Shown one piece after another: positions 27,301-35,203 of a stretch of 64,000 nucleotides of DNA. A program made the translations under genes and the position numbers. Position 1 is the first letter of the stretch. Every line of letters starts with the position of its first letter. This DNA comes from CANMXU01 sp052030545 (lineage in GTDB: Bacteria > Pseudomonadota > Gammaproteobacteria > Enterobacterales > Alteromonadaceae): assembly GCF_052030545.1 (NCBI RefSeq), contig NZ_JBPDIH010000001.1:558001-622000 (forward strand). The letters run 5' to 3'. The notes under the pieces are model-generated. The model was not told where the DNA came from, ran no database searches, and was given only the letters and a program-made list of their open reading frames with translations.

Positions 27301-27347
27301 CCGAAACAGGTGCCAGATATAACTTAGGTGCACGTTACGTTTTCTAA
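24321..27347 (+). CDS. TonB-dependent receptor 2 (CUT type, probably xylo-oligosaccharide)
   Basis: A 1008-aa outer-membrane receptor. Signal peptide ends near SYSFAEE; the TonB-box-like VEVITVTGIRGG is followed by the plug (VDAISAEDIGKFPDTNLAESL, then RVTVRGFGAANNLITLNGRQ and SGGIGATIDLETHKPF) and a long beta-barrel ending in YNLGARYVF with terminal Phe. Late barrel phrases (LQARIAYNWRDKFLNER) are nearly shared with receptor 3, so the two are paralogues. ATG follows AAGGGGAAG. Operators of the block I type lie upstream and a strong terminator follows. Substrate inferred from the adjacent GH43, GPH and GH10 genes. Confidence 0.95.
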   Translation: MFNKKLLTTAIIAGLSSTAVSSYSFAEEAKSDAVEVITVTGIRGGLQRAMDIKKDSEGIVDAISAEDIGKFPDTNLAESLQRITGVSIDRSAGEGSRVTVRGFGAANNLITLNGRQLPNTTGDRTFDFANVASESVSGVRVFKTADASVTSGGIGATIDLETHKPFNSPGLKATIGAKVVNDQSSEEGGTTPEISGLYSQTFADETFGISISGSYQERESGMRQFLQDQGYRASEHTNTGWGGVPAGAEGGTNRPTSGIYSNPQQPRYIFEERQRERINGQLVLQYRPHEDITATLDYTTFTNNVEEQHTDASVWFNYAGDRSESVWTGEPNAVPLIYSEIYDINSDGDMRDTSLTVGAWGREETTDSIGLNIAWQVNDNLSFEFDHHSSEAEMKASDPRHGTRNNLQLPSYTRTRTGLDLTGDLPGIATGNIENFNPDTMRLSGSWFANDMYTSEVSQTQFSGEYFISDDVSIDFGVSVNTVNNHYRHTQVQRSDWGGVGEVGDFSDIDWKEDTILDKFSGSAGNFEGTETQGDYDLFNRIFFADFDQIVHAAELADPVASVDSLWGDCQAASGAAAGPNGEGQFCASTQWDSDTNRFTEEETSAAFFKINYTGEIGEMPLSVHLGLRYEDTDVTSTASAPGYSRVEWNEDTSTSVTGVTGIETLRQTASYDQFLPSLNVNLEATDDIIVRFAAGKTISRAHYNDLQGGTTIGTGGSLSGYSGNSGNPGLEPLEAINYDLSAEWYYDEASYVSLGYFRKDVTNWITTGTVDSDIFNLANPLDGAKFDAAVAALGANASNQDIRNYIFENYADDPNVTPNFDEDGELDGGSIVGDPSSDNTVNFRLNVPVNGDTEHTIDGLEFNIQHVLGESGFGGVFNYTMVDTDLEYDINSLDDTEALVGLSDTANLVLFYDKDGLQARIAYNWRDKFLNERRTNGDLTAPIFTDEYFQIDFNVSYEVPAVQGLTVFLEGINITEEYVEEFGRDERLIYKITETGARYNLGARYVF

Positions 27348-27368
27348 AAAATTAACGTGATACGAATC

Positions 27369-27395
27369 AAAAAGCCGCTTTTTAGCGGCTTTTTT
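27369..27395 (+). terminator. Terminator after receptor 2
   Basis: AGCCGCT/AGCGGCT stem with TTTT loop, flanked by A tract and T tract to 27395. Confidence 0.92.
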
Positions 27396-27422
27396 ACTTT
27401 TCATTATCGATAAAGTTTGTTA

Positions 27423-27437
27423 TGGTCAATATTACAT
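27423..27437. promoter_or_regulatory. Weak block I operator candidate before the halogenase cassette
   Basis: TGGTCA-ATA-TTACAT: the left half is perfect, the right half poor. Like the site at 24063 it is preceded by TA and followed by a GTGTTTTT tract, which makes a common origin of the two promoters plausible. A second TGGTCA half-site lies at 27461-27466. Confidence 0.35.
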
Positions 27438-27479
27438 TAAGTGTTTTTGGTTTTACTTAATGGTCAAGGGTGTCGATAA

Positions 27480-29102
27480 ATGCAGTCAGAAAATACTGAT
27501 CAAAAAATTAAAAACATCGTGATTGTTGGTGGCGGAAGTGCCGGTTGGTTAACGGCTGGCTTAATTGCGGCTAAAAATAAAAGTCCCTTGGTGAATGTCA
27601 CCTTAATCGAGTCTGATCAAGTACCAAGGGTAGGCGTAGGTGAGGGTACATGGCCGTCAATGCGTGAAACGTTAAAAACCCTTGGTATTAGTGAAACCGA
27701 ATTTTTAATGACCTGCGATGCCAGCTTTAAGCAAGCGTCGAAATTTGTCGATTGGGGCCATGAGCCCACAGCGATAGAGCAGCACTGCTATTTCCATCCA
27801 TTTTCATTGCCACAGCCTTTTCATGGCAAAGATCCGGTTAATGTTTTTAGTGAGCAAGGTTTTACCAAACAGGATTTTGCTGACAATAAATTTGCCGCAC
27901 AGTTTTGTACTCAGTGGGCAGTGTGCGCACAAAACCTAGCACCTAAACAAGTATCGACACCACAGTATCAATTTATCGCTAACTATGGTTATCATCTTGA
28001 TGCAGGGAAATTTGCCCAACTGCTAAAAAATCACTGCACTCAATCATTGAATGTACACCATATTGTTGGACACATTGATTCGGTGATCAATCATCAAAAT
28101 GGTCATATCCAAGCGGTCACTTTAAGTGATAATCAAACCATTACTGGGGATTTATTTGTTGATTGCTCTGGCAGTAAAGCGATTTTACTGGGCCAACATT
28201 ATCAAATAGAAAGCCAGTCGTTAAAACCGATATTATTTAATGACAGTGCGATTGCCGTGCAAGTGCCTTACGATACGCAGCAAGAAATTGCCTCTAATAC
28301 GGTATCAACCGCACAAGATGTCGGCTGGGTCTGGGATATTGGGTTACAGTCGCGGCGTGGCATTGGTTATGTTTATGCGAGCGATTACCTAGACGATACC
28401 AGAGCGCAGCAAGTACTTGAGCGTTATATTAGCGAAACCAGTAAGGCGTGTTTAACCAAACTGCACTATAAAAAAATTCAATTTTCACCGGGCTATCGAA
28501 AAACCTTTTGGCATAAAAACTGTGTTGCTGTTGGTATGGCTGCGGGTTTTATTGAGCCATTAGAGGCGTCGGCGTTAACCTTAATCGAACAGTCAGCCAA
28601 TATGATCGCGCAATATTTACCTGTTGAGCATAGTGTGATGGCAGTTGTGGCGAAACGTTTTAATCAACGCTTAACACAGCATTGGCAGCAGATTGTCGAA
28701 TTCCTTAAATTACATTATGTCTTATCAAAGCGAGACAGCGATTATTGGCAAGCCAACCGCAATGAGGCAACCATTCCAGAGAATTTACAAGATAAACTGG
28801 CGTTATGGCAGCAAAATGCGCCAAGCTTTTATGATATTGAATTGGCTGCGCCGTTATTTCCAGCGGCCAGTTATCAATATGTGCTTTATGGCATGGCAAA
28901 TAACACCTATTGCAGTAGCCAAAGTTATGCCAAGCAAAGCCATGTTAAGCAAATACACTATCAAAATCAGCAAAATTTAAGCCCCCAACTACAGGCTTAT
29001 TTACAAGAAATACAACAAAAACAAACCCAATTAAGCAAACATATGCCTACAAACCGAGCCTTGCTGTCGCAAGTTGCCGAATATGGTTTGTCGAAAATAT
29101 AA
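27480..29102 (+). CDS. Tryptophan-halogenase-like flavoprotein 2 (variant motifs)
   Basis: A 540-aa member of the flavin-dependent halogenase family, first gene of the cassette after receptor 2. FAD-binding GGGSAGWL is near residue 19, and the Lys79-equivalent is Lys84 (ASFKQA). Two motifs deviate: WxWxIP reads WVWDIG, and the serine after the Glu346-equivalent (Glu362) is Ala (EPLEASA). GEGTWPS also replaces the GEATIP seen in the two other copies. It therefore belongs to a different clade from halogenases 1 and 3 and might not halogenate free tryptophan. The C-terminal ~60 residues are Gln-rich (QEIQQKQTQ). Confidence 0.88.
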   Translation: MQSENTDQKIKNIVIVGGGSAGWLTAGLIAAKNKSPLVNVTLIESDQVPRVGVGEGTWPSMRETLKTLGISETEFLMTCDASFKQASKFVDWGHEPTAIEQHCYFHPFSLPQPFHGKDPVNVFSEQGFTKQDFADNKFAAQFCTQWAVCAQNLAPKQVSTPQYQFIANYGYHLDAGKFAQLLKNHCTQSLNVHHIVGHIDSVINHQNGHIQAVTLSDNQTITGDLFVDCSGSKAILLGQHYQIESQSLKPILFNDSAIAVQVPYDTQQEIASNTVSTAQDVGWVWDIGLQSRRGIGYVYASDYLDDTRAQQVLERYISETSKACLTKLHYKKIQFSPGYRKTFWHKNCVAVGMAAGFIEPLEASALTLIEQSANMIAQYLPVEHSVMAVVAKRFNQRLTQHWQQIVEFLKLHYVLSKRDSDYWQANRNEATIPENLQDKLALWQQNAPSFYDIELAAPLFPAASYQYVLYGMANNTYCSSQSYAKQSHVKQIHYQNQQNLSPQLQAYLQEIQQKQTQLSKHMPTNRALLSQVAEYGLSKI

Positions 29103-29131
29103 CGATAATATAAAAGAGAGTGGTACTAACA

Positions 29132-29866
29132 ATGGCAAATCATGTGTTACTAAACAATATTGAGCACCAATCGTTAAAGATTAATCCTGCACATTCAGAA
29201 CAGTTAGGCGACAATTTGTGGTTTTCGCCTACATTTCCTGCAGAGTTTAGAAGTGTTCAAGCTCATTACCCCATATTTTTTCATAAAGATAGCCAAACCG
29301 GGCAGTTTTGCTCAGTGGCATTATTTGGTTTCAAACAACAAGAGAACTTATTTTTGGTCGATAACCGTTGGGACGCGCATTATATTCCAATGTCGGTGCA
29401 ACGAATGCCATTTTATATTGGTCAGCAAGAAGTTAACAATCAGGGCGTAAAAGAAGTTCAGCGCGTACTAACGGTTGATTTAGATTCACCTAAAGTGAGT
29501 TTTGACCAAGGCGTAGATGTTTTTCTACCTTATGGCGGCAACAGTGACTACTTAGAAAACATTGCGGGTATATTAGAATCTTTGCATCATGGCATTTTAG
29601 ACGATGGCGCTTTTATTGAAACCTTAGTGGCGTTTGACTTAATTGAATCAGTCACCCTTGATATTGAGTTAAAAGACAAAAGTAAACATCAATTACTTGG
29701 TTTTTATACCATTAATGAACCGCAGCTTGAACAACTGTCAGAGCAGCAAATTGTTCAGCTACATAAAGCAGGATACCTGCGCGCTATCGATATGGTATTA
29801 GCGTCGCAAAGTTGTGTTCACGCGCTAATCGCACGTAAAAATAACCAAATGTTTGAACAAGCGTAA
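29132..29866 (+). CDS. SapC-family protein
   Basis: About 244 aa, cytoplasmic by the lack of a signal peptide. The pattern (HVLLNNIEHQSLKI, FPAEFRSVQAHYPIFF, LFGFKQQENLFLV, WDAHYIPMSVQRMPFYI, DSPKVSFDQGVDVF, LLGFYTINEPQLEQLSEQQI) is that of the SapC family, named after a Campylobacter S-layer gene but of unproven biochemical function. The ATG at 29132 is chosen over an in-frame GTG at 29120, which would leave almost no spacing to AAGAGAG. It is 29 bp after halogenase-like gene 2 and 9 bp before the cupin gene, so all are one operon. Confidence 0.85.
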   Translation: MANHVLLNNIEHQSLKINPAHSEQLGDNLWFSPTFPAEFRSVQAHYPIFFHKDSQTGQFCSVALFGFKQQENLFLVDNRWDAHYIPMSVQRMPFYIGQQEVNNQGVKEVQRVLTVDLDSPKVSFDQGVDVFLPYGGNSDYLENIAGILESLHHGILDDGAFIETLVAFDLIESVTLDIELKDKSKHQLLGFYTINEPQLEQLSEQQIVQLHKAGYLRAIDMVLASQSCVHALIARKNNQMFEQA

Positions 29867-29875
29867 GCATTTAAA

Positions 29876-30895
29876 ATGGACACGCAAACATCGACAGTTC
29901 GCACGTTAACAGGTATAACGCCAAACAATATTAGCCCTGATATATTAAATGCCACGTCGCCGATTTTATTAAAAGGCTTTGCGCTTGAGTGGGCGTTAGT
30001 AAAGCAAGGTTTAAGCTCAGCTGATGACGCGGCGCACTATTTAGCAACTCATTACCAAGGTGCGCCGGTAAATGCGTGTCTACTTGACGAAGCCGAGCAA
30101 GGTAGGGTGTTTTATAACCAAGACTTTACCGGTTTTAATTTTAGTAGCGAAAGTGCAAATTTAACCGACGTACTGCAAAAGTTGCTATCGGTTGAGGCGA
30201 GTTCATCACCACAATCTACCATCTATGTTGGCTCAACCAGTATGAAACATTTTTTTCCTACCTTGGTTGAACCTTTGTCGGTTACCGGTATTCCGCAACA
30301 GGCCTTATTTAATATTTGGTTGGGCGGAAAAACCAATGTCGCGGCACATTTTGACGCGGCGCAAAACCTCGCATGTTCAGCGGTGGGGAGTCGAACCTTT
30401 ACTTTATTTCCGCCCGATCAAATTGATAATTTATACATTGGTCCATTAGACAAAGCACCCGGTGGTCAGCCGATTTCTTTGGTTGATATGTCTGCGCCTG
30501 ATTTTGAGCGTTTTCCTCGTTTTAAAACTGCGCTAGCTCACGCCAAGCGCGTTACTTTAGCCCCAGGCGATGCGTTAATTATTCCAAGTATGTGGTGGCA
30601 CCAAGTACAAGGAAATCATCGCTTTAATGTGCTGCTTAATTATTGGTGGCAACAAGGGCAACCTTATGCTGGGCAAGCTAATTCAGCATTATTGCATGCT
30701 ATTTTAGCCATTCGAGACTTGCCGGTAGAACAACGAAAAGCGTGGCAAAACTTGTTTAATTTTTATGTGTTTGAACACAACGATGAAAATTTTGACCACA
30801 TACCAGAAACAGCCAAGTCTATTTTATCAACACCATTAGATGCAGCCAAAGCAAAACAATTGCGCTCGCAGCTACAAAATATGTTACGACGATAA
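29876..30895 (+). CDS. Cupin_8/JmjC-like Fe(II) oxygenase-type protein
   Basis: A 339-aa protein with a cupin_8 (JmjC-like) core. Metal ligands are visible as His158-x-Asp160 (AAHFDAAQN) and the distal His242 (WWHQVQGN), within the usual frame (SRTFTLFPPDQIDNLY, then PGDALIIPSMWWHQV, then RFNVLLNYWW). Family members include 2-oxoglutarate-dependent hydroxylases of proteins and peptides. It is the third gene of the cassette, 9 bp after SapC. Substrate unknown; location beside halogenase-like proteins suggests joint modification of an aromatic or peptide target, which is inference. Confidence 0.85.
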   Translation: MDTQTSTVRTLTGITPNNISPDILNATSPILLKGFALEWALVKQGLSSADDAAHYLATHYQGAPVNACLLDEAEQGRVFYNQDFTGFNFSSESANLTDVLQKLLSVEASSSPQSTIYVGSTSMKHFFPTLVEPLSVTGIPQQALFNIWLGGKTNVAAHFDAAQNLACSAVGSRTFTLFPPDQIDNLYIGPLDKAPGGQPISLVDMSAPDFERFPRFKTALAHAKRVTLAPGDALIIPSMWWHQVQGNHRFNVLLNYWWQQGQPYAGQANSALLHAILAIRDLPVEQRKAWQNLFNFYVFEHNDENFDHIPETAKSILSTPLDAAKAKQLRSQLQNMLRR

Positions 30896-30923
30896 TTATT
30901 TTAAAAATGAAGTAGGAATAACA

Positions 30924-32444
30924 ATGAACACTCAATCAACCAAAAACAATACCGCTAAAACAGGTGCAATTAACAATGTCGTTATTGCCGGTGGTGGCAC
31001 TGCTGGCTGGATGGCCGCAGCTGCATTTGCCAAGCTTGTTGGCAAAAATATTAATGTGACCTTGGTTGAGTCTGACCAAATACCAACGGTTGGTGTCGGC
31101 GAAGCAACAATTCCTACCTTACATATTTTTCATGACTTACTGAAAATAAAAGAGTCTGAGTTTATGGCCGCAACCAATGCGTCGTTTAAACTCGGTATTT
31201 CGTTTGAAAATTGGCGTGATCAAAATAAAGACTACATTCACTCATTTGGTTATTTAGGGCAAGGTTGTTGGGCGGCAGGTTTTCAACATTTTTGGTTAAA
31301 AGGGCAACAGCAAAACATCGCCAGTGAAATTGGTGATTACTGCCCTGAGCACCTTGCATGTCGAAAGCAAAAATTTGCCGTGGTATCGAACCAAGACCGT
31401 AACCACGCTTTTCATTTGGATGCAGGTTTGTATGCCAAATTTTTACGCCAATTTGCCGAGCAACATGGCGCAACGCGCATTGAAGGTAAGATTGAACAGG
31501 TAAACCTTGAACCACAAAACGGCTTTATTGAGTCGCTTTCATTGGAAAATGGTAAAACGGTTGCAGGTGATTTGTTTATTGATTGTACGGGTTTTGTAGG
31601 TTTGCTTATCGAAAAAGCACTGCATACAGGTTATGAAGACTGGAGCCACTGGTTACCGTGTGATAGCGCTATTGCCGTTCAAACAGAGCAAGTTAAACCT
31701 GCACTGCCGTATACGCGCTCTATTGCCCACCCCTTTGGCTGGCAATGGAAAATTCCGCTGCAAAATCGAATGGGTAACGGCATGGTATTTTGCAGTAAAC
31801 ATGTTTCTGACGAAGAAGCAAAAGCAACCTTGTTAGGTAATATCGAAGGTAAGTTACTGAACGAACCAAAAATTATTAAATATCGCACGGGGACTCGTCG
31901 TAAGCATTGGAACAAAAACTGCGTAGCTGTTGGCTTATCAAGTGGTTTTCTAGAGCCGCTAGAGTCAACGAGTATTCACCTTATTCAACAAAGTATTATT
32001 CGTTTATTACAACACCTGCCAAGCAAAGCAATGGAGCAAAGCCTAGCGGATGATTTTAATGCCAAAATGCGCTTTGAAATTGACAATATCCGCGACTTTA
32101 TTGTTATGCACTATAAAGTGACCGAACGTACCGACAGTGCTTTTTGGCGTTACTGTAAAACCATGCCAATTCCACAGGGACTTAAATCACGTATCGATTT
32201 ATTTGAAGAGTCGGCGCAGGCATTTAAAACCGACGGTGAACTATTTGGCGAAACCTCGTGGATCCAAGTAATGATTGGCCAAGGGTTAATGCCGCAAAGT
32301 TATCATCCTATTGTTGATAATATGTCAGATCAAGAATTGAAAAACTTCCTTGATACGATAAAAAATTCAATCGCTAAACGGGTTGATAGTCTACCGCATC
32401 ACTTAGATTTTATTCGTCAATATTGTTTAGCAAAACCGATGTAA
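30924..32444 (+). CDS. Tryptophan-halogenase-like flavoprotein 3
   Basis: A 506-aa flavin-dependent halogenase relative. FAD-binding AGGGTAGWMAAA lies near the N-terminus; the Lys79-equivalent is Lys89 (ASFKLG), WxWxIP is intact (WQWKIP), and the Glu346-equivalent is Glu347 (EPLESTS). It resembles halogenase-like protein 1 more than its cassette partner. The ATG at 30924 with TAGGAA upstream is chosen; the frame is open back to 30840 but that would overlap the cupin gene and add unrelated residues. Its stop overlaps the next start by one base. Confidence 0.9.
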   Translation: MNTQSTKNNTAKTGAINNVVIAGGGTAGWMAAAAFAKLVGKNINVTLVESDQIPTVGVGEATIPTLHIFHDLLKIKESEFMAATNASFKLGISFENWRDQNKDYIHSFGYLGQGCWAAGFQHFWLKGQQQNIASEIGDYCPEHLACRKQKFAVVSNQDRNHAFHLDAGLYAKFLRQFAEQHGATRIEGKIEQVNLEPQNGFIESLSLENGKTVAGDLFIDCTGFVGLLIEKALHTGYEDWSHWLPCDSAIAVQTEQVKPALPYTRSIAHPFGWQWKIPLQNRMGNGMVFCSKHVSDEEAKATLLGNIEGKLLNEPKIIKYRTGTRRKHWNKNCVAVGLSSGFLEPLESTSIHLIQQSIIRLLQHLPSKAMEQSLADDFNAKMRFEIDNIRDFIVMHYKVTERTDSAFWRYCKTMPIPQGLKSRIDLFEESAQAFKTDGELFGETSWIQVMIGQGLMPQSYHPIVDNMSDQELKNFLDTIKNSIAKRVDSLPHHLDFIRQYCLAKPM

Positions 32445-33151
32445 TGTTTGCTGTTAATCCGCACATTTCACCACAATATAAAACCATTGGCGCAAATAAA
32501 ACGCCAGTGGTGATTATTGACGACTATTTTGAAAACTTTGAGCGCTTAAGCGAGCTTGCCAAGCAAGAAGGGCAGTTTGAACCCGACAATTTTACTAGCT
32601 ATCCGGGGCTTAGATCTAAACTACCAAAACCCTTAGTGGTTGACTATTTACAGCCTTTGATGAAAGGGCTTTATGGCATATTTAATATCCCCCAACATTA
32701 TCGGCCATTACCCAAAGATAATTATTTTTCATTATTAACTCATCAGCCCGAGCAGCTATCATCGCTACAAACTATTCCGCATTTTGATACGCCAAGTTCG
32801 CACCTTATTGCTGTTATTCATTATATCGGCCAAGGGGCGCATGGCGGTTTAGGATTTTATCAGCATAAACCCTCAGGGTTAGAGAAAATAGACCACAGCA
32901 GTAAAGACTACTTCTATCAAAATACGCAACGATATTTTCAGCAAAATAATCAGACCAAAAGCTATTGCGAGAAAGAGCATCCGCTTTTTCATTGTTATGA
33001 AGAAATTGCCTATAAGCCAAATCGTTTAGTGATATTTCCGGGGCAATTATTACATTCTAGCCTAGTCGATGTTACAACCGATATCAGTACTGATCCCTTG
33101 CATGGACGTCTAACTGCCAACATGTTTATTCAATTTAGCGAAGAGAAATAA
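32444..33151 (+). CDS. DUF6445-like protein with possible 2OG-Fe(II) oxygenase fold
   Basis: A 235-aa cytoplasmic protein I recognise as the DUF6445 type that accompanies halogenase-like genes. It shows an HxD pair (His113-Phe-Asp115 in PHFDTPSSH), a later His204 (GQLLHSSLVD) and Arg222 (HGRLTANMF); this spacing fits the metal and 2-oxoglutarate ligands of prolyl-4-hydroxylase-type oxygenases, but the fold assignment is my inference. The start ATG overlaps the halogenase stop (TAATG), indicating translational coupling. Its stop codon lies inside a 9-bp tandem repeat. Confidence 0.75.
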   Translation: MFAVNPHISPQYKTIGANKTPVVIIDDYFENFERLSELAKQEGQFEPDNFTSYPGLRSKLPKPLVVDYLQPLMKGLYGIFNIPQHYRPLPKDNYFSLLTHQPEQLSSLQTIPHFDTPSSHLIAVIHYIGQGAHGGLGFYQHKPSGLEKIDHSSKDYFYQNTQRYFQQNNQTKSYCEKEHPLFHCYEEIAYKPNRLVIFPGQLLHSSLVDVTTDISTDPLHGRLTANMFIQFSEEK

Positions 33152-33169
33152 GAGAAATAAGAGAAATAA
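33141..33169. repeat. 9-bp tandem repeat spanning the DUF6445 stop codon
   Basis: AAGAGAAAT occurs three times in a row (33141, 33150, 33159), followed by the degenerate AAGGGAATA. The stop TAA (33149-33151) is inside the repeat, and since the unit is three codons long the stop recurs in frame at 33158 and 33167. Confidence 0.9.
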
Positions 33170-33181
33170 GGGAATAACATA

Positions 33182-34054
33182 ATGTTCGTTAATATCTACA
33201 CTCGCCTAAAGGCATTCTTATCATTGCTAAATATGTCGCCTATATTGACGCAGAAAGTGCCACTAACACTTGCGTTATTATGGTTAACGATTGTCAATGT
33301 TAATCATCATGCCTATGCGATAGATTTTAAGCATATGCCAAATAAACAATTTAACGTGTTGTTATTTACCAAAACCAATGAGTGGCACCATAAATCAATT
33401 CCAACAGCAGTTCAGGCATTGCAAAAATTAGCAGATAAACATTATTTTAATTTAGTGTGGCACGAAGAAAGTCGATACTTTAATGATGACTATTTAAGTG
33501 CGGTTGATGTGGTAGTATTTTTGTCGACAACAGGTGATGTATTGGCAGAGCCTGAACAACAAGCATTGCAACGTTTTATGAGTAAAGGTAGGGGCTTTGT
33601 TGGTATTCATAGTGCGTCGGATACCGAAAAAAACTGGCCTTGGTTTCAGCAGTTAGTGGGGCATACATTTGTCATCCACCCCGAAGTGCAAACTGCATTA
33701 TTAACGGTTGAAACCGATAAGTTCCCCGGTATGTCAGCGTTTAAAAAGTCTATGCTATGGACAGATGAATGGTATGACTTTTCACCCAATCATAATGAAA
33801 ATCTCACCTATTTATTATCGGTCGATGAGCGCAGTTACAATACAAAATCTGATTGGGGCAAGGTTAACGGGAAGGGCATGGGCGAATTTCACCCTATTGC
33901 TTGGTATCAAAACTTTGCTGGTGGTCGTTCATTTTATACGGCGTTAGGGCATTTACCTGCGGTCTATCAAGATGAAGCATTTTTAGCACATGTCTATGGC
34001 GGTATATTTTGGGCAGCTACGGGGAAAAATTTTACTGAGCTTTTATCTAAATAA
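33182..34054 (+). CDS. Secreted ThuA-like (trehalose-utilisation type) protein
   Basis: A 290-aa protein with a hydrophobic N-terminal segment (PLTLALLWLTIVNVNHHAYA) acting as signal peptide or anchor, then a ThuA-like class-I glutamine-amidotransferase fold: FNVLLFTKTNEWHHKSIP, VVVFLSTTGDVLAEPEQQAL, GRGFVGIHSASDTEKNWPW, GEFHPIAWYQNFAGGRSFY. Family members take part in modification or turnover of disaccharides but their chemistry is poorly defined. It follows the halogenase cassette by 30 bp. A second, cytoplasmic ThuA-like protein is encoded at 37968-38624. Confidence 0.85.
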   Translation: MFVNIYTRLKAFLSLLNMSPILTQKVPLTLALLWLTIVNVNHHAYAIDFKHMPNKQFNVLLFTKTNEWHHKSIPTAVQALQKLADKHYFNLVWHEESRYFNDDYLSAVDVVVFLSTTGDVLAEPEQQALQRFMSKGRGFVGIHSASDTEKNWPWFQQLVGHTFVIHPEVQTALLTVETDKFPGMSAFKKSMLWTDEWYDFSPNHNENLTYLLSVDERSYNTKSDWGKVNGKGMGEFHPIAWYQNFAGGRSFYTALGHLPAVYQDEAFLAHVYGGIFWAATGKNFTELLSK

Positions 34055-34106
34055 GTACCTAAATAAGTACCTAAATAAGTACCTGAATCAGTACCTGAAT
34101 AGGTAA
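34047..34106. repeat. 12-bp tandem repeat spanning the ThuA-like gene stop codon
   Basis: Three identical units CTAAATAAGTAC (34047, 34059, 34071) are followed by two variants (CTGAATCAGTAC, CTGAATAGGTAA). The gene's TAA at 34052-34054 lies in unit 1; further in-frame stops recur at 34064, 34076 and 34100. Confidence 0.92.
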
Positions 34107-34140
34107 CGAAATCACCCATTCAAACGTAACTGCTATCAAA

Positions 34141-35091
34141 TTAATAGGCTTTGCCCGGCAGTTGCGTTGTTAAACGATACAAGCCATTGGCGGTGGTAAT
34201 GAGCAATGTGGTTAGCTGCTCTCCGCCAAAAGCGATATTAGTGACTTTTGGCGCAACATCGATACTGCTTAGTTTTTTACCCTGCTGATTAAATATCAGC
34301 ACTTTGCCGTCGCCATGGCTGGCAACATAAAGGTTGTCGGCACAATCAATGGCCATACCATCAGGCACATTAATATTAGCAAAAACCCTTTTGTTACTTA
34401 GCTTACCTTCTTTGCTGACCTGATAAGAAAAAACACGATTGCTATAATCACCGACAAATAAGGTTTTATAGTCGTTTGAAAATATCACGCCATTTGGGTT
34501 ATCTAAGCTAGCGTCTAATAAAGTCACTTTATCTTGGTTGTTATACCGATACAGCCCAGTATAAGGAGACTGTTGTTTTCTCGCGCCGAGTTGCCATGTA
34601 GGGTCGGTAAAATAAAGTGTGTTATTACTGTCTAGAGCAACATCGTTTGGCGAATTAAAGGGTACTTTATTGAAGTGAGTCGCTAAGGTGGTTCGCTGTT
34701 TAGTGCGTAAATTAAATGTGCTAATGGCGCGGTTATCGTGTGTCATGGCGATTAACTGATCACCTGTTGCTATCAAGCCATTACTACCGCTGTTTTCGAA
34801 AATCAGTGAAATTTCATTGGGTAGTTGTAATTGATAAATATTTGCTTTGGGTCCAAACGTTTGTGGTCCACTAAAGTCCATCTCAGAAAAGTAAAACGCT
34901 TGCTGAGTCTCTGACCAGGTTGGTCCTTCTAAAAACTTGAATGCTTGACTAAGTAACTGCGGTTTTTCCTGAGCTACTATCGGCGTAAGCGAGGCATCAC
35001 AGCTAATATTCTTTGCTAATATTGGTGAGGCAGCGCAAAGAGTACCTAGTGCGAAAGACGTTTTTATTAAGGACATTTTTAGGTGAGTCAT
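34141..35091 (-). CDS. Periplasmic SMP-30/gluconolactonase-like protein
   Basis: A 316-aa six-bladed propeller lactonase-type protein. A signal peptide (FALGTLCAASPILAKN) indicates export. Typical SMP-30 phrases include FKFLEGPTWSETQQAFYFSE, PFNSPNDVALDSNNTLYFTDPTW, NPNGVIFSNDYKTLFVGDY and NVPDGMAIDCADNLYVASHG, containing the usual metal-ligand Glu, Asn and Asp positions. It diverges from the first GH10 xylanase and shares its operator-bearing promoter region. A likely role is hydrolysis of an aldonolactone made outside the inner membrane; the sugar is not known. Confidence 0.85.
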   Translation of the reverse strand: MTHLKMSLIKTSFALGTLCAASPILAKNISCDASLTPIVAQEKPQLLSQAFKFLEGPTWSETQQAFYFSEMDFSGPQTFGPKANIYQLQLPNEISLIFENSGSNGLIATGDQLIAMTHDNRAISTFNLRTKQRTTLATHFNKVPFNSPNDVALDSNNTLYFTDPTWQLGARKQQSPYTGLYRYNNQDKVTLLDASLDNPNGVIFSNDYKTLFVGDYSNRVFSYQVSKEGKLSNKRVFANINVPDGMAIDCADNLYVASHGDGKVLIFNQQGKKLSSIDVAPKVTNIAFGGEQLTTLLITTANGLYRLTTQLPGKAY

Positions 35092-35203
35092 ATTGTTATT
35101 TCACTATTGCCGTTTGTTGTCTGGGTTTAATTAGTTTTGTGAGCTATCTGACCTATTTGAGCTAATTGGGATTAACGTTGACTATAGTAGAACATTAAAT
35201 TGT

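Noticed and set aside
30840..30923. N-terminal extension of halogenase-like protein 3
   Set aside because: It would overlap the cupin gene and adds residues unlike the family; the ATG at 30924 has a ribosome site and is directly followed by the FAD motif region.
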